Source: Brevibacillus formosus
Lineage (GTDB): Bacteria > Bacillota > Bacilli > Brevibacillales > Brevibacillaceae
Length of the DNA stretch: 64,000 nt
Direction: 5' to 3'
Assembly (NCBI RefSeq): GCF_003013405.1
Contig: NZ_PXZL01000001.1
Coordinates: 372,001 to 436,000 of the forward strand
The notes beneath the pieces are model-generated. The model had not been told where the DNA came from, searched no databases, and was given only the letters and a program-made list of their open reading frames with translations. How positions within the stretch are numbered: position 1 is the stretch's first letter; each line of letters opens with the position of its first letter. Position numbers and translations under genes: made by a program. Below are positions 7,620-15,161 of this stretch, in pieces.

Positions 7620-8798
7620 ATGACGAAGATAGAAATACTGAAAAGCATGCTGACGAGCGATCAACGCAATGCACCAGTATGGCTGTTGCTAGGCTTAGAG
7701 CATGCTGAGCAGGGGGATCGTAAGGAGGCTTTACAGGCGTTTACGCAGGCCCTTGCCTACGGTAATGAAGCGATGAAGGAAAAAATTGTGATCGAGCTCA
7801 ACAAGCTACAAAAAGAATCCCCCTATTCGCGGACGTTAAAAGGGATCAATCAGAAGGATTCCTCTACATACACTACGATGTTTTCACCTAAGATACGCGT
7901 CATAGAAGGGGGCAAAGGGAAGACCACCGCGAAACCGGTTCAACTCGTTGAGAAAACAGCCGGCTTTGGAATGGTTGGCGGGCTTGGACGAGTAAAAGAG
8001 GCAATCTTTCAAAGACTCCTACATCCTATTTCGCAACGGTTGTCTCAAAAGAAAAGTACGATTTTACTTTACGGACCATCGGGGTGCGGAAAATCTTTGC
8101 TGGCCAAAGCAACCGCAGAAGAATGCCAGGCTCATTTTTTCTCCATGGCAATCACAGGCGGTCGAAGTATGTATACGCCGTCGAACAGGCAGCTCAACAT
8201 CCATGACTTACTGGCAACTGCCCCTGCCAATAAACCGTTTCTGTTCTTATTAGATGAACTGGACGCTTCCAACCATTACGAAGAGCACGCGAACTCCTAT
8301 CATAGACAGGGAATCGATTCCAAATGGCTTCAGCAGATAGCGGAGGTAGGCGAGTACGACGAACGATTTGTCCTGATGGGGGCAACCAACGTTCCATGGG
8401 AATTGGAGCCTTCCATGCTCCGAGCGGCTGGCTTTGATCACTGGATTTTTGTCGGACCTCCAGATCGGCAAGCACGGGAGGATATTTTTCGCTTAAAACT
8501 GGAGGGGCGTCCTTCTGAGATGCTCGATTATGAGCATTTAGCAGGATGGACAGAGTTTTATTCGGGGGCAGACATTGAGTATGTAGTGGAGCTCGCGACG
8601 GAGCAGGTCTGGCATGATATCGCAACAAAAGGGGTCGATCGCCCCATTCAAATGAGCGATTTACGGGAGGCCATTGCAGCTACGTATCCAACAACTGTTG
8701 AGTGGTTGCGGACTTTGAAAGAACATTTGAAGCATGTGGATGACAACGGAATTTATGATGAAGTGTGGGACTACCTGTCTCTTCACAGTAGAATCTGA
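7620..8798 (+). CDS. TPR-linked AAA+ ATPase
   Basis: About 392 residues from ATG 7620, chosen for GAGG at 7607-7610; ATG 7611 is an alternative. Residues about 15-50 resemble a TPR (WLLLGLEHAEQGDRKEALQAF), followed by a linker and an AAA+ core. Walker A GPSGCGKS is at about 152-159, Walker B FLFLLDELDA at about 207-216, and sensor 1 LMGATN at about 252-257. The arginine-finger segment reads LRAAGFDHW where the Cdc48/FtsH clade usually has an R...GRFDR pattern, so one finger is changed. No membrane segment or protease domain is seen. It follows the collar genes and probably has its own promoter. A remodelling role for the collar proteins is inferred from neighbourhood. Confidence 0.85.
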   Translation: MTKIEILKSMLTSDQRNAPVWLLLGLEHAEQGDRKEALQAFTQALAYGNEAMKEKIVIELNKLQKESPYSRTLKGINQKDSSTYTTMFSPKIRVIEGGKGKTTAKPVQLVEKTAGFGMVGGLGRVKEAIFQRLLHPISQRLSQKKSTILLYGPSGCGKSLLAKATAEECQAHFFSMAITGGRSMYTPSNRQLNIHDLLATAPANKPFLFLLDELDASNHYEEHANSYHRQGIDSKWLQQIAEVGEYDERFVLMGATNVPWELEPSMLRAAGFDHWIFVGPPDRQAREDIFRLKLEGRPSEMLDYEHLAGWTEFYSGADIEYVVELATEQVWHDIATKGVDRPIQMSDLREAIAATYPTTVEWLRTLKEHLKHVDDNGIYDEVWDYLSLHSRI

Positions 8799-8806
8799 AA
8801 TCAACG

Positions 8807-8845
8807 AAAAGACTGTCGGCACGCTGTCAAGCTGCGGTCTTTTTT
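8807..8845 (+). terminator. Terminator after the AAA+ gene
   Basis: AAAAGAC pairs with GTCTTTT around a GC-containing interior, with a T6 tract. It closes the GNAT/collar/AAA+ cassette. Confidence 0.6.
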
Positions 8846-8931
8846 GGTGAAAATGTTAGAATATTGACTCAATACAGACTTTTTTGTACGCTGAGTATAG
8901 GTATGCACTGTTGCTAGGAGGTGGAGGATAC

Positions 8932-9555
8932 ATGATGAAAATAATAGATATATCCCGTCCGTTCATGGCAGGTATGCCGACCTGGCCAGGGGACACTCCT
9001 TTTCACTATGTCGTAAACTGGCCCAAGGCGGAGAGTGGCTCAGTCAATGTCGGTAAAGTAACCATGAGTGTTCACACAGGGACCCATGTGGATGCTCCGT
9101 TTCATTTCGATGACGCTGGCCGAAAAATAGCTGAATTGCCTCTAGACTTGTATATTGGAGAGGCAAGAGTAGTAGAGCTTACTGGATGTCCCAGCATTGG
9201 CCCAGAAGATTTTGCCCAGGTTGATCTGGAGGGGGTGGAGCGCTTGCTGCTCAAAACATTATCATGGAGCGACCCCAAGCAGTTTCCGCCAACCATCTGT
9301 CATCTTCGAGCGGACTTGCCAGCGTTCCTCGCCCAAAAAGGCATTCGGCTGATCGGAGTGGATGTCCCATCTGTCGATCCGCTGGACAGCAAGGAACTGG
9401 CTGCTCATCATGGGCTTCACCAGCATGATATTCATATTTTGGAGGGGCTTCTGCTCGATCATGTGGAACCGGGTGATTATGAACTGATCGCACTGCCCCT
9501 GCCTTTGGTAGAAGCAGATGGAAGTCCGGTACGTGCAATCTTGCGTCGTTCGTAA
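8932..9555 (+). CDS. kynB: Kynurenine formamidase (arylformamidase), KynB-like
   Basis: A cyclase-family metal hydrolase that should release formate from N-formyl-kynurenine in tryptophan catabolism. The family metal motif HTGTHVDAPFH is at about residues 48-58. The segments TWPGDTPF, SGSVNVGK and GVDVPSVDPLDSKELAAHH agree closely with remembered Bacillus KynB. The length of 207 residues is normal. An AGGAGG at 8917 and a second GGAGG at 8923 fit ATG 8932 (or 8935). No kynA or kynU lies nearby, which is unusual; the next gene is zwf. Confidence 0.85.
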   Translation: MMKIIDISRPFMAGMPTWPGDTPFHYVVNWPKAESGSVNVGKVTMSVHTGTHVDAPFHFDDAGRKIAELPLDLYIGEARVVELTGCPSIGPEDFAQVDLEGVERLLLKTLSWSDPKQFPPTICHLRADLPAFLAQKGIRLIGVDVPSVDPLDSKELAAHHGLHQHDIHILEGLLLDHVEPGDYELIALPLPLVEADGSPVRAILRRS

Positions 9556-9564
9556 CACTGCATA

Positions 9565-9593
9565 TTGATAAAGCAGTGATTTTCTCGAATAAT
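9565..9593 (+). promoter_or_regulatory. Promoter upstream of zwf
   Basis: TTGATA (9565-9570), a 17-bp spacer and AATAAT (9588-9593). The -35 falls inside a small inverted repeat (CACTGC...GCAGTG) that may end the kynB transcript. Confidence 0.5.
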
Positions 9594-9653
9594 AACAGTG
9601 TAACGACAAAAAAACATCATCACGTCGGACGTATGAAGGGAATGAAAAAATAG

Positions 9654-11153
9654 ATGGAAGCGATGACCTTTGTCCTTTTTGGCGCGACAGGAGATTTAGC
9701 CAAACGCAAAATTTTCCCTGCGCTCTTTAATTTATATGTAGATCAAAAGTTGCCTGCTGCCTTTTCGATTATTGGCGTGGGGAGAAGGGCGTGGTCTGAT
9801 GACGAATTTCAGGAATCTGTTCGCCAGTCTGTTCATGCGTTTTCCCGTCGTGCCCAGATTGATTCCCACGAGCTAGACGCTTTCTTGTCTGCTTGTCGCT
9901 ATGCGGAAGTAGATGTCACGGAACCGCGTGCCTATGTAGCGTTACATGATCTGGTCCTGCAAAGAGAGCAAGAGCTGCAAATCCCGCAAAACCGGATGTT
10001 TTACTTGTCAGTGGCTCCGCAATATTTCGAGGGAATTGCAACGAATGTCAAGGCCAGCGGACTAGGTTCAACGACAGGCTGGAAGCGTCTGATCATTGAA
10101 AAGCCATTTGGACATGATTTGCAATCCGCCGAAGAATTGAATGAAAAGCTGGGGAAAGCATTTTCGGAAGAAGAGATATATCGCATTGACCATTACTTGG
10201 GAAAACCGATGGTGCAAAACCTCGAGGCTCTCGAATTCGCGAACCCAGTCTTTCAGGCCCTCTGGAACAATCAGTACATCGCTAATGTGCAAATTACGGC
10301 GAATGAAACGGTCGGCGTCGAGGATCGGGCTGGATATTACGAACCTGCCGGAGCACTGCGCGACATGCTCCAAAACCACATGCTGCAAATGCTCATGATT
10401 ATCGCCATGCAGCTTCCGAAGCGAATCACATCCGCTCATATCCGCGAAGAAAAGCGCAAGGTGATGGCAGCCGTGCGTCCGATGAAGAAAGAAGAAGTCG
10501 GCACCCACGTTATTCGCGGTCAGTATAGCGCAGGACATATTCAAGGAACGCCTGTAGCTGGCTACAGGGACGAGCCTGGTGTCGATCCAGTTTCCATGAC
10601 AGAAACGTATATTGCCACTCGTGTGTGGATTGATGACCCGTTTTGGCAAGGAGTACCTTTTTATATTCGCACGGGAAAAAGACTGCAAGAGAAATCAACC
10701 AGGATCGTCATTGAGTTCAAAAATCCGCACGAAAAGCTGTATGAGGAGCAAAATGAAACGACATCGCCAAATTTATTGATCATCAGCGTGAATCCGACCG
10801 AAGGTATTGCCCTGCAAGTAAATAGTAAGAATCCGACAAATAGCGGTAAGATTGAGCCGGTGACGGTAGATTTTAGTGCAGGGACAAAAGACGTGCCAGA
10901 GGCGTACGAGCTGCTCTTGTTCGATGCACTCCGAGGGGATTCCACTTACTTTGCGCATTGGGATGAGGTCCGGCTGTCGTGGGAGTGGGTGACACCGATT
11001 TTGGAAGCCTTCGCTGAGAATCTGGTGCCGCTCTTTACGTACGAGGCTGGCTCATTCGGACCGACGGCCGCAGAGCAATTGCTTGCTGTGGACGGATTCG
11101 TGTGGTGGCTGGATAAGGTCGAGGAACGAGTGCCAGTCACTGCAACAAGGTAG
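9654..11153 (+). CDS. zwf: Glucose-6-phosphate 1-dehydrogenase
   Basis: Oxidises glucose-6-phosphate to 6-phosphogluconolactone, making NADPH, as the entry to the oxidative pentose phosphate pathway. The 499-residue length is typical. The nucleotide fingerprint FGATGDLAKRK is at about residues 9-19, and the substrate and catalytic signature RIDHYLGK at about 176-183. RTGKRL and the C-terminal GPTAAEQLL are family hallmarks. ATG 9654 has GAAGGG 13 bases upstream; ATG 9663 is possible. It is followed closely by an oxidoreductase gene. Confidence 0.96.
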   Translation: MEAMTFVLFGATGDLAKRKIFPALFNLYVDQKLPAAFSIIGVGRRAWSDDEFQESVRQSVHAFSRRAQIDSHELDAFLSACRYAEVDVTEPRAYVALHDLVLQREQELQIPQNRMFYLSVAPQYFEGIATNVKASGLGSTTGWKRLIIEKPFGHDLQSAEELNEKLGKAFSEEEIYRIDHYLGKPMVQNLEALEFANPVFQALWNNQYIANVQITANETVGVEDRAGYYEPAGALRDMLQNHMLQMLMIIAMQLPKRITSAHIREEKRKVMAAVRPMKKEEVGTHVIRGQYSAGHIQGTPVAGYRDEPGVDPVSMTETYIATRVWIDDPFWQGVPFYIRTGKRLQEKSTRIVIEFKNPHEKLYEEQNETTSPNLLIISVNPTEGIALQVNSKNPTNSGKIEPVTVDFSAGTKDVPEAYELLLFDALRGDSTYFAHWDEVRLSWEWVTPILEAFAENLVPLFTYEAGSFGPTAAEQLLAVDGFVWWLDKVEERVPVTATR

Positions 11154-11177
11154 AAAAAAGAAAAGGGAGCGGATGAG

Positions 11178-12164
11178 ATGCGATTTGGCGTAATCGGAAC
11201 GAACTGGATCACCGAGGAATTTATCCAGGCTGGTCAAGAAGTAGAAGGATTTTCTCTTCAGGCTGTTTATTCACGTACCATCGAACGCGCCAAGGAAATC
11301 GCTGAAAAGTATCATGCTCCATTCGCCTATAGCAGCCTAGAAGAAATGGCTGCAAGCAAAAATATTGACGCAGTCTATATTGCGAGCCCCAACTCCTGCC
11401 ACGCGGAGCAAGCGATCCAGTGCATGGACGCGGGGCTGCACGTATTGTGTGAAAAGCCACTGGCTTCTAATGCGTTTGAGGTAGAAGAAATGATCGAAGC
11501 TGCGAAAAGAAATGACGTGCTGCTCATGGAGGCTGTCAAATCAACGCTGTTGCCTAATTTTTTTGCGATACAAGACAACCTGCACAAGCTGGGAAAAGTA
11601 CGACGCTTTATTGCTAGCAACTGCCAGTATTCTTCGCGCTATGACGCGTATCGCGAAGGGAAGGTTTTACGTGCTTTTGATCCTGCTTTTTCAAACGGAG
11701 CCTTGATGGACATCGGTATCTATTGTCTTTATCCGTTACTCATCCTTTTTGGCAGACCAGACGGCATCAAAGCAGAAGGAATTGTGCTTGATTCTGGAGT
11801 GGACGGAGAAGGCAGTATGCTGTTGAAGTATCGAGAGATGGATGCAATCGTTAGCTTCTCGAAAATTACGACCTCCTATCAGCCAGCAGAAATTCAAGGG
11901 GAGGACGCTACGATGGTGATCGATCGAATCAACCATCTTAAAGAAGTGGACATTCGTTACAGGGACGGGCGAATCGAGCAAGTGACAAGACCTCAAACAC
12001 CGAAGACCATGCATTATGAAATAAGAGAGTTCCTACACTTGGCGAGGAGCGGGGCCAGACAATCTGCAACGAATTCGCATGAAATCTCCAAAATGGCCAT
12101 GCAGGTCATGGATGAAGCGAGAAGACAGATGGGGATTGTTTTTCCAGCGGATCGAAAAGAATAG
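11178..12164 (+). CDS. Gfo/Idh/MocA-family oxidoreductase
   Basis: A 328-residue NAD(P)-dependent sugar or polyol dehydrogenase-like protein. The Rossmann motif GVIGTNWI is at residues 4-11 and the family signature HVLCEKPLA at about 92-100. The C-terminal substrate domain contains GALMDIGIYCLYPL. It starts 25 bases after zwf behind AAAGGGAGCGG, so the two are likely co-transcribed. The exact substrate is not predictable; association with zwf hints at carbohydrate oxidation. Confidence 0.9.
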   Translation: MRFGVIGTNWITEEFIQAGQEVEGFSLQAVYSRTIERAKEIAEKYHAPFAYSSLEEMAASKNIDAVYIASPNSCHAEQAIQCMDAGLHVLCEKPLASNAFEVEEMIEAAKRNDVLLMEAVKSTLLPNFFAIQDNLHKLGKVRRFIASNCQYSSRYDAYREGKVLRAFDPAFSNGALMDIGIYCLYPLLILFGRPDGIKAEGIVLDSGVDGEGSMLLKYREMDAIVSFSKITTSYQPAEIQGEDATMVIDRINHLKEVDIRYRDGRIEQVTRPQTPKTMHYEIREFLHLARSGARQSATNSHEISKMAMQVMDEARRQMGIVFPADRKE

Positions 12165-12187
12165 TAGGAAAAGGGGAGGCGTTTGAG

Positions 12188-12832
12188 ATGAAAATGTATG
12201 ATGTTACCGCCGCGGTGTACGAAGGAATGACGGTGTATAAAAACAAGCCGGAAAAGCAACCGATAATACGTACGGCTACCAATGGTTATGTAACAGAATC
12301 GAGAATCGACATGGACCTTCACACGGGTACCCATGTAGATGCTCCTCTGCACATGGTGAATGCTGGCGATACATTTGAGAGTATCTCCTTGGAGAAGCTA
12401 GTGGGCAATTGCAAAGTTCTCGATCTCACAGCGGTAGAAGACAGGATCACTCGCGCCGACTTGGAGAGCTTCGATCTTGTGCGAGGAGATTTTGTTCTGT
12501 TTAAAACGAAAAACTCCTTTGAAGAGGCGTTCTCTTTTGAATTCATCTTTCTGTCAGAGGAAGGTGCGGAATATTTAAGTGAGCTGGGGGTGCGGGGCAT
12601 TGGCACCGATGCTCTTGGGATTGAACGCAGCCAGGAAGGACACCCCACACACAAAAAGCTGTTTGCAGCAGGAGTCATTGTCGTGGAAGGCTTGCGGCTA
12701 GCAGAGGTCCCGCCAGGCGAGTACTTTCTGGTAGCTGCACCACTCAAGCTGATCGGCACGGATGCAGCCCCGGCAAGGGTCCTGTTGTTTGAAGGCTTAC
12801 ATAGCAATTTGTCTATTGAAACTGAATGCTGA
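12188..12832 (+). CDS. Cyclase-family metal-dependent hydrolase
   Basis: A 214-residue second member of the cyclase/KynB fold in this window. The metal motif HTGTHVDAPLHM is at about residues 42-53, with C-terminal GIGTDALGIER and PPGEYFLVAAPLKL. It diverges from the kynB-like gene at 8932 in the substrate loops, so the reaction is unassigned. It lies 24 bases downstream of the oxidoreductase with AGGGGAGG in between and precedes a DinB-like gene by 14 bases, which suggests one operon. Confidence 0.88.
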   Translation: MKMYDVTAAVYEGMTVYKNKPEKQPIIRTATNGYVTESRIDMDLHTGTHVDAPLHMVNAGDTFESISLEKLVGNCKVLDLTAVEDRITRADLESFDLVRGDFVLFKTKNSFEEAFSFEFIFLSEEGAEYLSELGVRGIGTDALGIERSQEGHPTHKKLFAAGVIVVEGLRLAEVPPGEYFLVAAPLKLIGTDAAPARVLLFEGLHSNLSIETEC

Positions 12833-12845
12833 GGAGTGAGAACAC

Positions 12846-13373
12846 ATGCTCAGACGACCAGAGCGCGATGAATACTCTGCTTACTTTGACTATTATATTG
12901 GTCTTGTACCGGAGGGGGAGCTACAAACAATCCTCACGCAGCAAGGAGAGAGGCAAGTCGGGTTATTTTCGTCACTTGCGCCCGAGAAAATGGATTATCG
13001 GTATGCACCAGGCAAGTGGACGGTTAAAGAGGTTTTGGGTCATCTCATGGATACAGAACGCATCATGAGCTATCGCTTGCTGAGAATCGCGAGAGGAGAT
13101 CAGACACCCCTCGTCGGTTTTGATGAGAATGCTTTTGTCGAACAAGGGTGTTTTCAGCTAAGAGACCTGTCTGATTTACTGGAAGAATATAAGGCTGTTC
13201 GTGCTTCCACCATCGCGCAGGTGCGAGGAATCTCTCCAGAAGCATGGGTGCGTACAGGAATTGCCAACGGGAACAAGCTATCTGCTAGGACGTTGGCCTA
13301 TTTGATTGCTGGACATGAAGCTCACCACACTACCATTTTAAAAGAGCGGTATTTGGGGGATGGTAAAATCTGA
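12846..13373 (+). CDS. DinB-superfamily (DUF664-like) protein
   Basis: A 175-residue four-helix-bundle protein of the DinB/YfiT superfamily. These are metal-binding, often bacillithiol- or mycothiol-dependent transferases of mostly unknown substrate. The three expected metal histidines are visible: GHLMDTE (about residue 62) and AGHEAHH (about 158-163). APGKWTVKEVLGHL is the family N-terminal motif. It is the last gene of the zwf/oxidoreductase/cyclase run. Confidence 0.85.
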   Translation: MLRRPERDEYSAYFDYYIGLVPEGELQTILTQQGERQVGLFSSLAPEKMDYRYAPGKWTVKEVLGHLMDTERIMSYRLLRIARGDQTPLVGFDENAFVEQGCFQLRDLSDLLEEYKAVRASTIAQVRGISPEAWVRTGIANGNKLSARTLAYLIAGHEAHHTTILKERYLGDGKI

Positions 13374-13461
13374 GGGCGCAACCACTTCGCCACAAGGATT
13401 ATAGGAAAGCTCACCGAAAGCCTTGCCCAATCAGCTTGCAATCAGAAAAGAAAGAATTTTG

Positions 13462-13490
13462 TTGACGCTTGCCTTGGAATTTCTTAGAAT
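13462..13490 (+). promoter_or_regulatory. Sigma-A promoter of the hom leader
   Basis: TTGACG (13462-13467), a 17-bp spacer and TAGAAT (13485-13490). It is placed so that transcription starts just upstream of the first S-box, giving a leader of about 380 bases before hom. Confidence 0.75.
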
Positions 13491-13511
13491 AAAGCTCAAC
13501 AGCATAAAAGG

Positions 13512-13618
13512 TTCTTATCCAGAGAGGTGGAGGGTCTGGCCCGATGAAGCCCGGCAACCGTTGCATATTGCGACAAGGTGCCAATTCCTGCGAGACGTTT
13601 CGTCTCGAAAGATAAGAA
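13512..13618 (+). ncRNA. SAM-I (S-box) riboswitch, first of a tandem pair
   Basis: Complete S-box core: the 5' P1 strand TTCTTATC, then CAGAGAGGTGGAGGG, GGCCCGATGAAGCCCGGCAA, CAAGGTGCCAATTCC, a GC-rich hairpin and the 3' P1 strand GATAAGAA. The 3' P1 strand bases ATAAGAAG (13612-13619) are exactly complementary to CTTCTTAT (13647-13654) in the following terminator. This is the expected antiterminator switch: SAM binding frees the terminator and stops transcription. Confidence 0.96.
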
Positions 13619-13641
13619 GCGGGTTACTCCATTAGTAGATG

Positions 13642-13671
13642 AACCTTCTTCTTATTGAAGAAGGTTTTTTT
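13642..13671 (+). terminator. Riboswitch-controlled terminator 1
   Basis: A perfect 10-bp stem, AACCTTCTTC/GAAGAAGGTT with a 5-base loop, runs into T7. It is the expression platform of the first S-box. Confidence 0.92.
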
Positions 13672-13683
13672 AATTTCATATTT

Positions 13684-13795
13684 TCTTTATCCAGAGAGGT
13701 GGAGGGACTGGCCCGATGAAGCCCGGCAACCGTCACGCATATTTTGTGACAAGGTGCCAATTCCTGCAGGACATATACGTCCTGGGAGATAAGGA
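13684..13795 (+). ncRNA. SAM-I (S-box) riboswitch, second of a tandem pair
   Basis: A second full S-box. CAGAGAGGTGGAGGGA, GGCCCGATGAAGCCCGGCAA and AAGGTGCCAATTCCTGC are nearly identical to copy 1, whereas the P3 and P4 arms differ in sequence but keep their pairing (CGTCACGCATATTTTGTGAC; AGGACATATACGTCCT). P1 closes with GATAAGGA. ATAAGGAG can pair with CTTCTTAT of terminator 2 with one G.U. The preserved pairing argues for two functional aptamers rather than a sequencing artefact. Confidence 0.96.
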
Positions 13796-13815
13796 GGGGG
13801 AGCATGACTGCTAAC

Positions 13816-13851
13816 AAGCCTTCTTCTTATCGAAGATGGCTTTTCTTTTTA
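13816..13851 (+). terminator. Riboswitch-controlled terminator 2
   Basis: An 11-bp stem with one mismatch, AAGCCTTCTTC/GAAGATGGCTT, is followed by TTCTTTTT. It lies immediately before hom and is the platform of the second S-box. Confidence 0.88.
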
Positions 13852-13880
13852 TCTAAAATTCGGGGTATGGGGTGGTCAGG

Positions 13881-15146
13881 ATGAGTGCAGAAGTGGTACG
13901 CGTGGGATTATTGGGATTGGGGACAGTGGGTGGAGGTGTAATCAAGACAATCCGTTCACAACAGGAGAAGCTGGCTTCTCGTCTGGGAAAACGAATAGAG
14001 ATCGTCAAGGCATTGGTGCGTGACTCGGAAAAAGAGCGGGCGGTTCATGTCGACCCAGCTTTACTGACAACAGACTTTGAAGATGTATTAAGGAGCGATG
14101 TGGATATCGTGGTGGAGGTCATGGGCGGTGTAGAACCTACCTATGACTACGTCCGTGCTTTGATCGAAAAAGGCTGCCATGTGGTAACTGCCAATAAAGA
14201 ACTCCTGGCGAAAAAAGGAACAGAGCTAGTTGATTTGGCAAATCAGCATCAAGTGCATCTTGCCTATGAAGCCAGTGTGGCAGGGGGCATCCCGATCTTG
14301 AGCGTGCTGAGGCAGTTCCTACGAACGAACGATATCCAAGGCGTTCGCGGTATTCTCAACGGAACAACGAACTTCATTTTGACGAAAATGGAAGCAGAGC
14401 AGCTCTCTTACCAGGAAGTGCTCAAGCAAGCGCAGGAGCTGGGCTATGCGGAAGCAGACCCTCGTTCGGATGTAGAAGGCTTTGATGCTATGTACAAATT
14501 GTATATCTTGACACAGCTTGTTTACGGAGAATCGCTGCCTTTAGCGGATGTTGTTCGCAAAGGAATTGCAGATTTGTCAGCAGGTCACATTCGGATTGCG
14601 AGCGAGCTGGGGTACCGGATCAAGCTGATCGCGCAGGCGAATCAAGCTGAAAAAGGAATTCGCCTATCTGTTGAACCAACCATGCTTCCGCTGAGCCATC
14701 CGTTGGCGCAAATCCACGACGCGTTTAATGCTGTCCAGCTATCCGGCAACATCGTGGGAGACTTGTTGTTTACAGGAAGAGGGGCAGGAGAGCTGCCTAC
14801 AGCAAGTGCAGTCGTGGAGGATTTGGCCTATTTATTGACACAGCCATTCACGCCGCATCCTACCTGGAAAGAGAAGACGGCTGACAAAGCTGGAGTCTCG
14901 GTGGACTCGGAAGAACACGTCCTATGTTATCTTGAGGGCTCATGTCATACTGCGACGCCAGATCGTGTCTTGCATTTCCTTCAGCAGGCAGGAGTGAGCG
15001 TGCATAAATTAAAGGTCCAATTCGACTTGGGTGGCGTCTTGCGCGCAGGTTTGATCGTGACAGGAATCAGTGAAGAGCACGAGTCCTTATTGAAAAAGGA
15101 TTTTGGCTTAGAAGTGCGCTGCTTCCCGATTCTTGAATCTGCGTAA
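13881..15146 (+). CDS. hom: Homoserine dehydrogenase
   Basis: Reduces aspartate semialdehyde to homoserine, the branch to methionine, threonine and S-adenosylmethionine. 421 residues from ATG 13881; a GTG at 13872 is an alternative. The NAD-binding GLGTVGGG lies near the N-terminus, the family signature GILNGTTNFILTKM at about residues 158-171, then AEADPRSDVEGFDAMYK. The C-terminus (about 350-421) is an ACT regulatory domain, the usual site of threonine feedback. Control by two S-boxes in series implies that SAM shuts off this step. No thrB or thrC follows; the next gene is convergent. Confidence 0.95.
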   Translation: MSAEVVRVGLLGLGTVGGGVIKTIRSQQEKLASRLGKRIEIVKALVRDSEKERAVHVDPALLTTDFEDVLRSDVDIVVEVMGGVEPTYDYVRALIEKGCHVVTANKELLAKKGTELVDLANQHQVHLAYEASVAGGIPILSVLRQFLRTNDIQGVRGILNGTTNFILTKMEAEQLSYQEVLKQAQELGYAEADPRSDVEGFDAMYKLYILTQLVYGESLPLADVVRKGIADLSAGHIRIASELGYRIKLIAQANQAEKGIRLSVEPTMLPLSHPLAQIHDAFNAVQLSGNIVGDLLFTGRGAGELPTASAVVEDLAYLLTQPFTPHPTWKEKTADKAGVSVDSEEHVLCYLEGSCHTATPDRVLHFLQQAGVSVHKLKVQFDLGGVLRAGLIVTGISEEHESLLKKDFGLEVRCFPILESA

Positions 15147-15161
15147 GTATGGCTTCTTTTG

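Noticed and set aside
13512..13795. Assembly duplication of a single S-box
   Set aside because: The two copies differ in peripheral helices while preserving pairing and have different terminators, so both are judged real.
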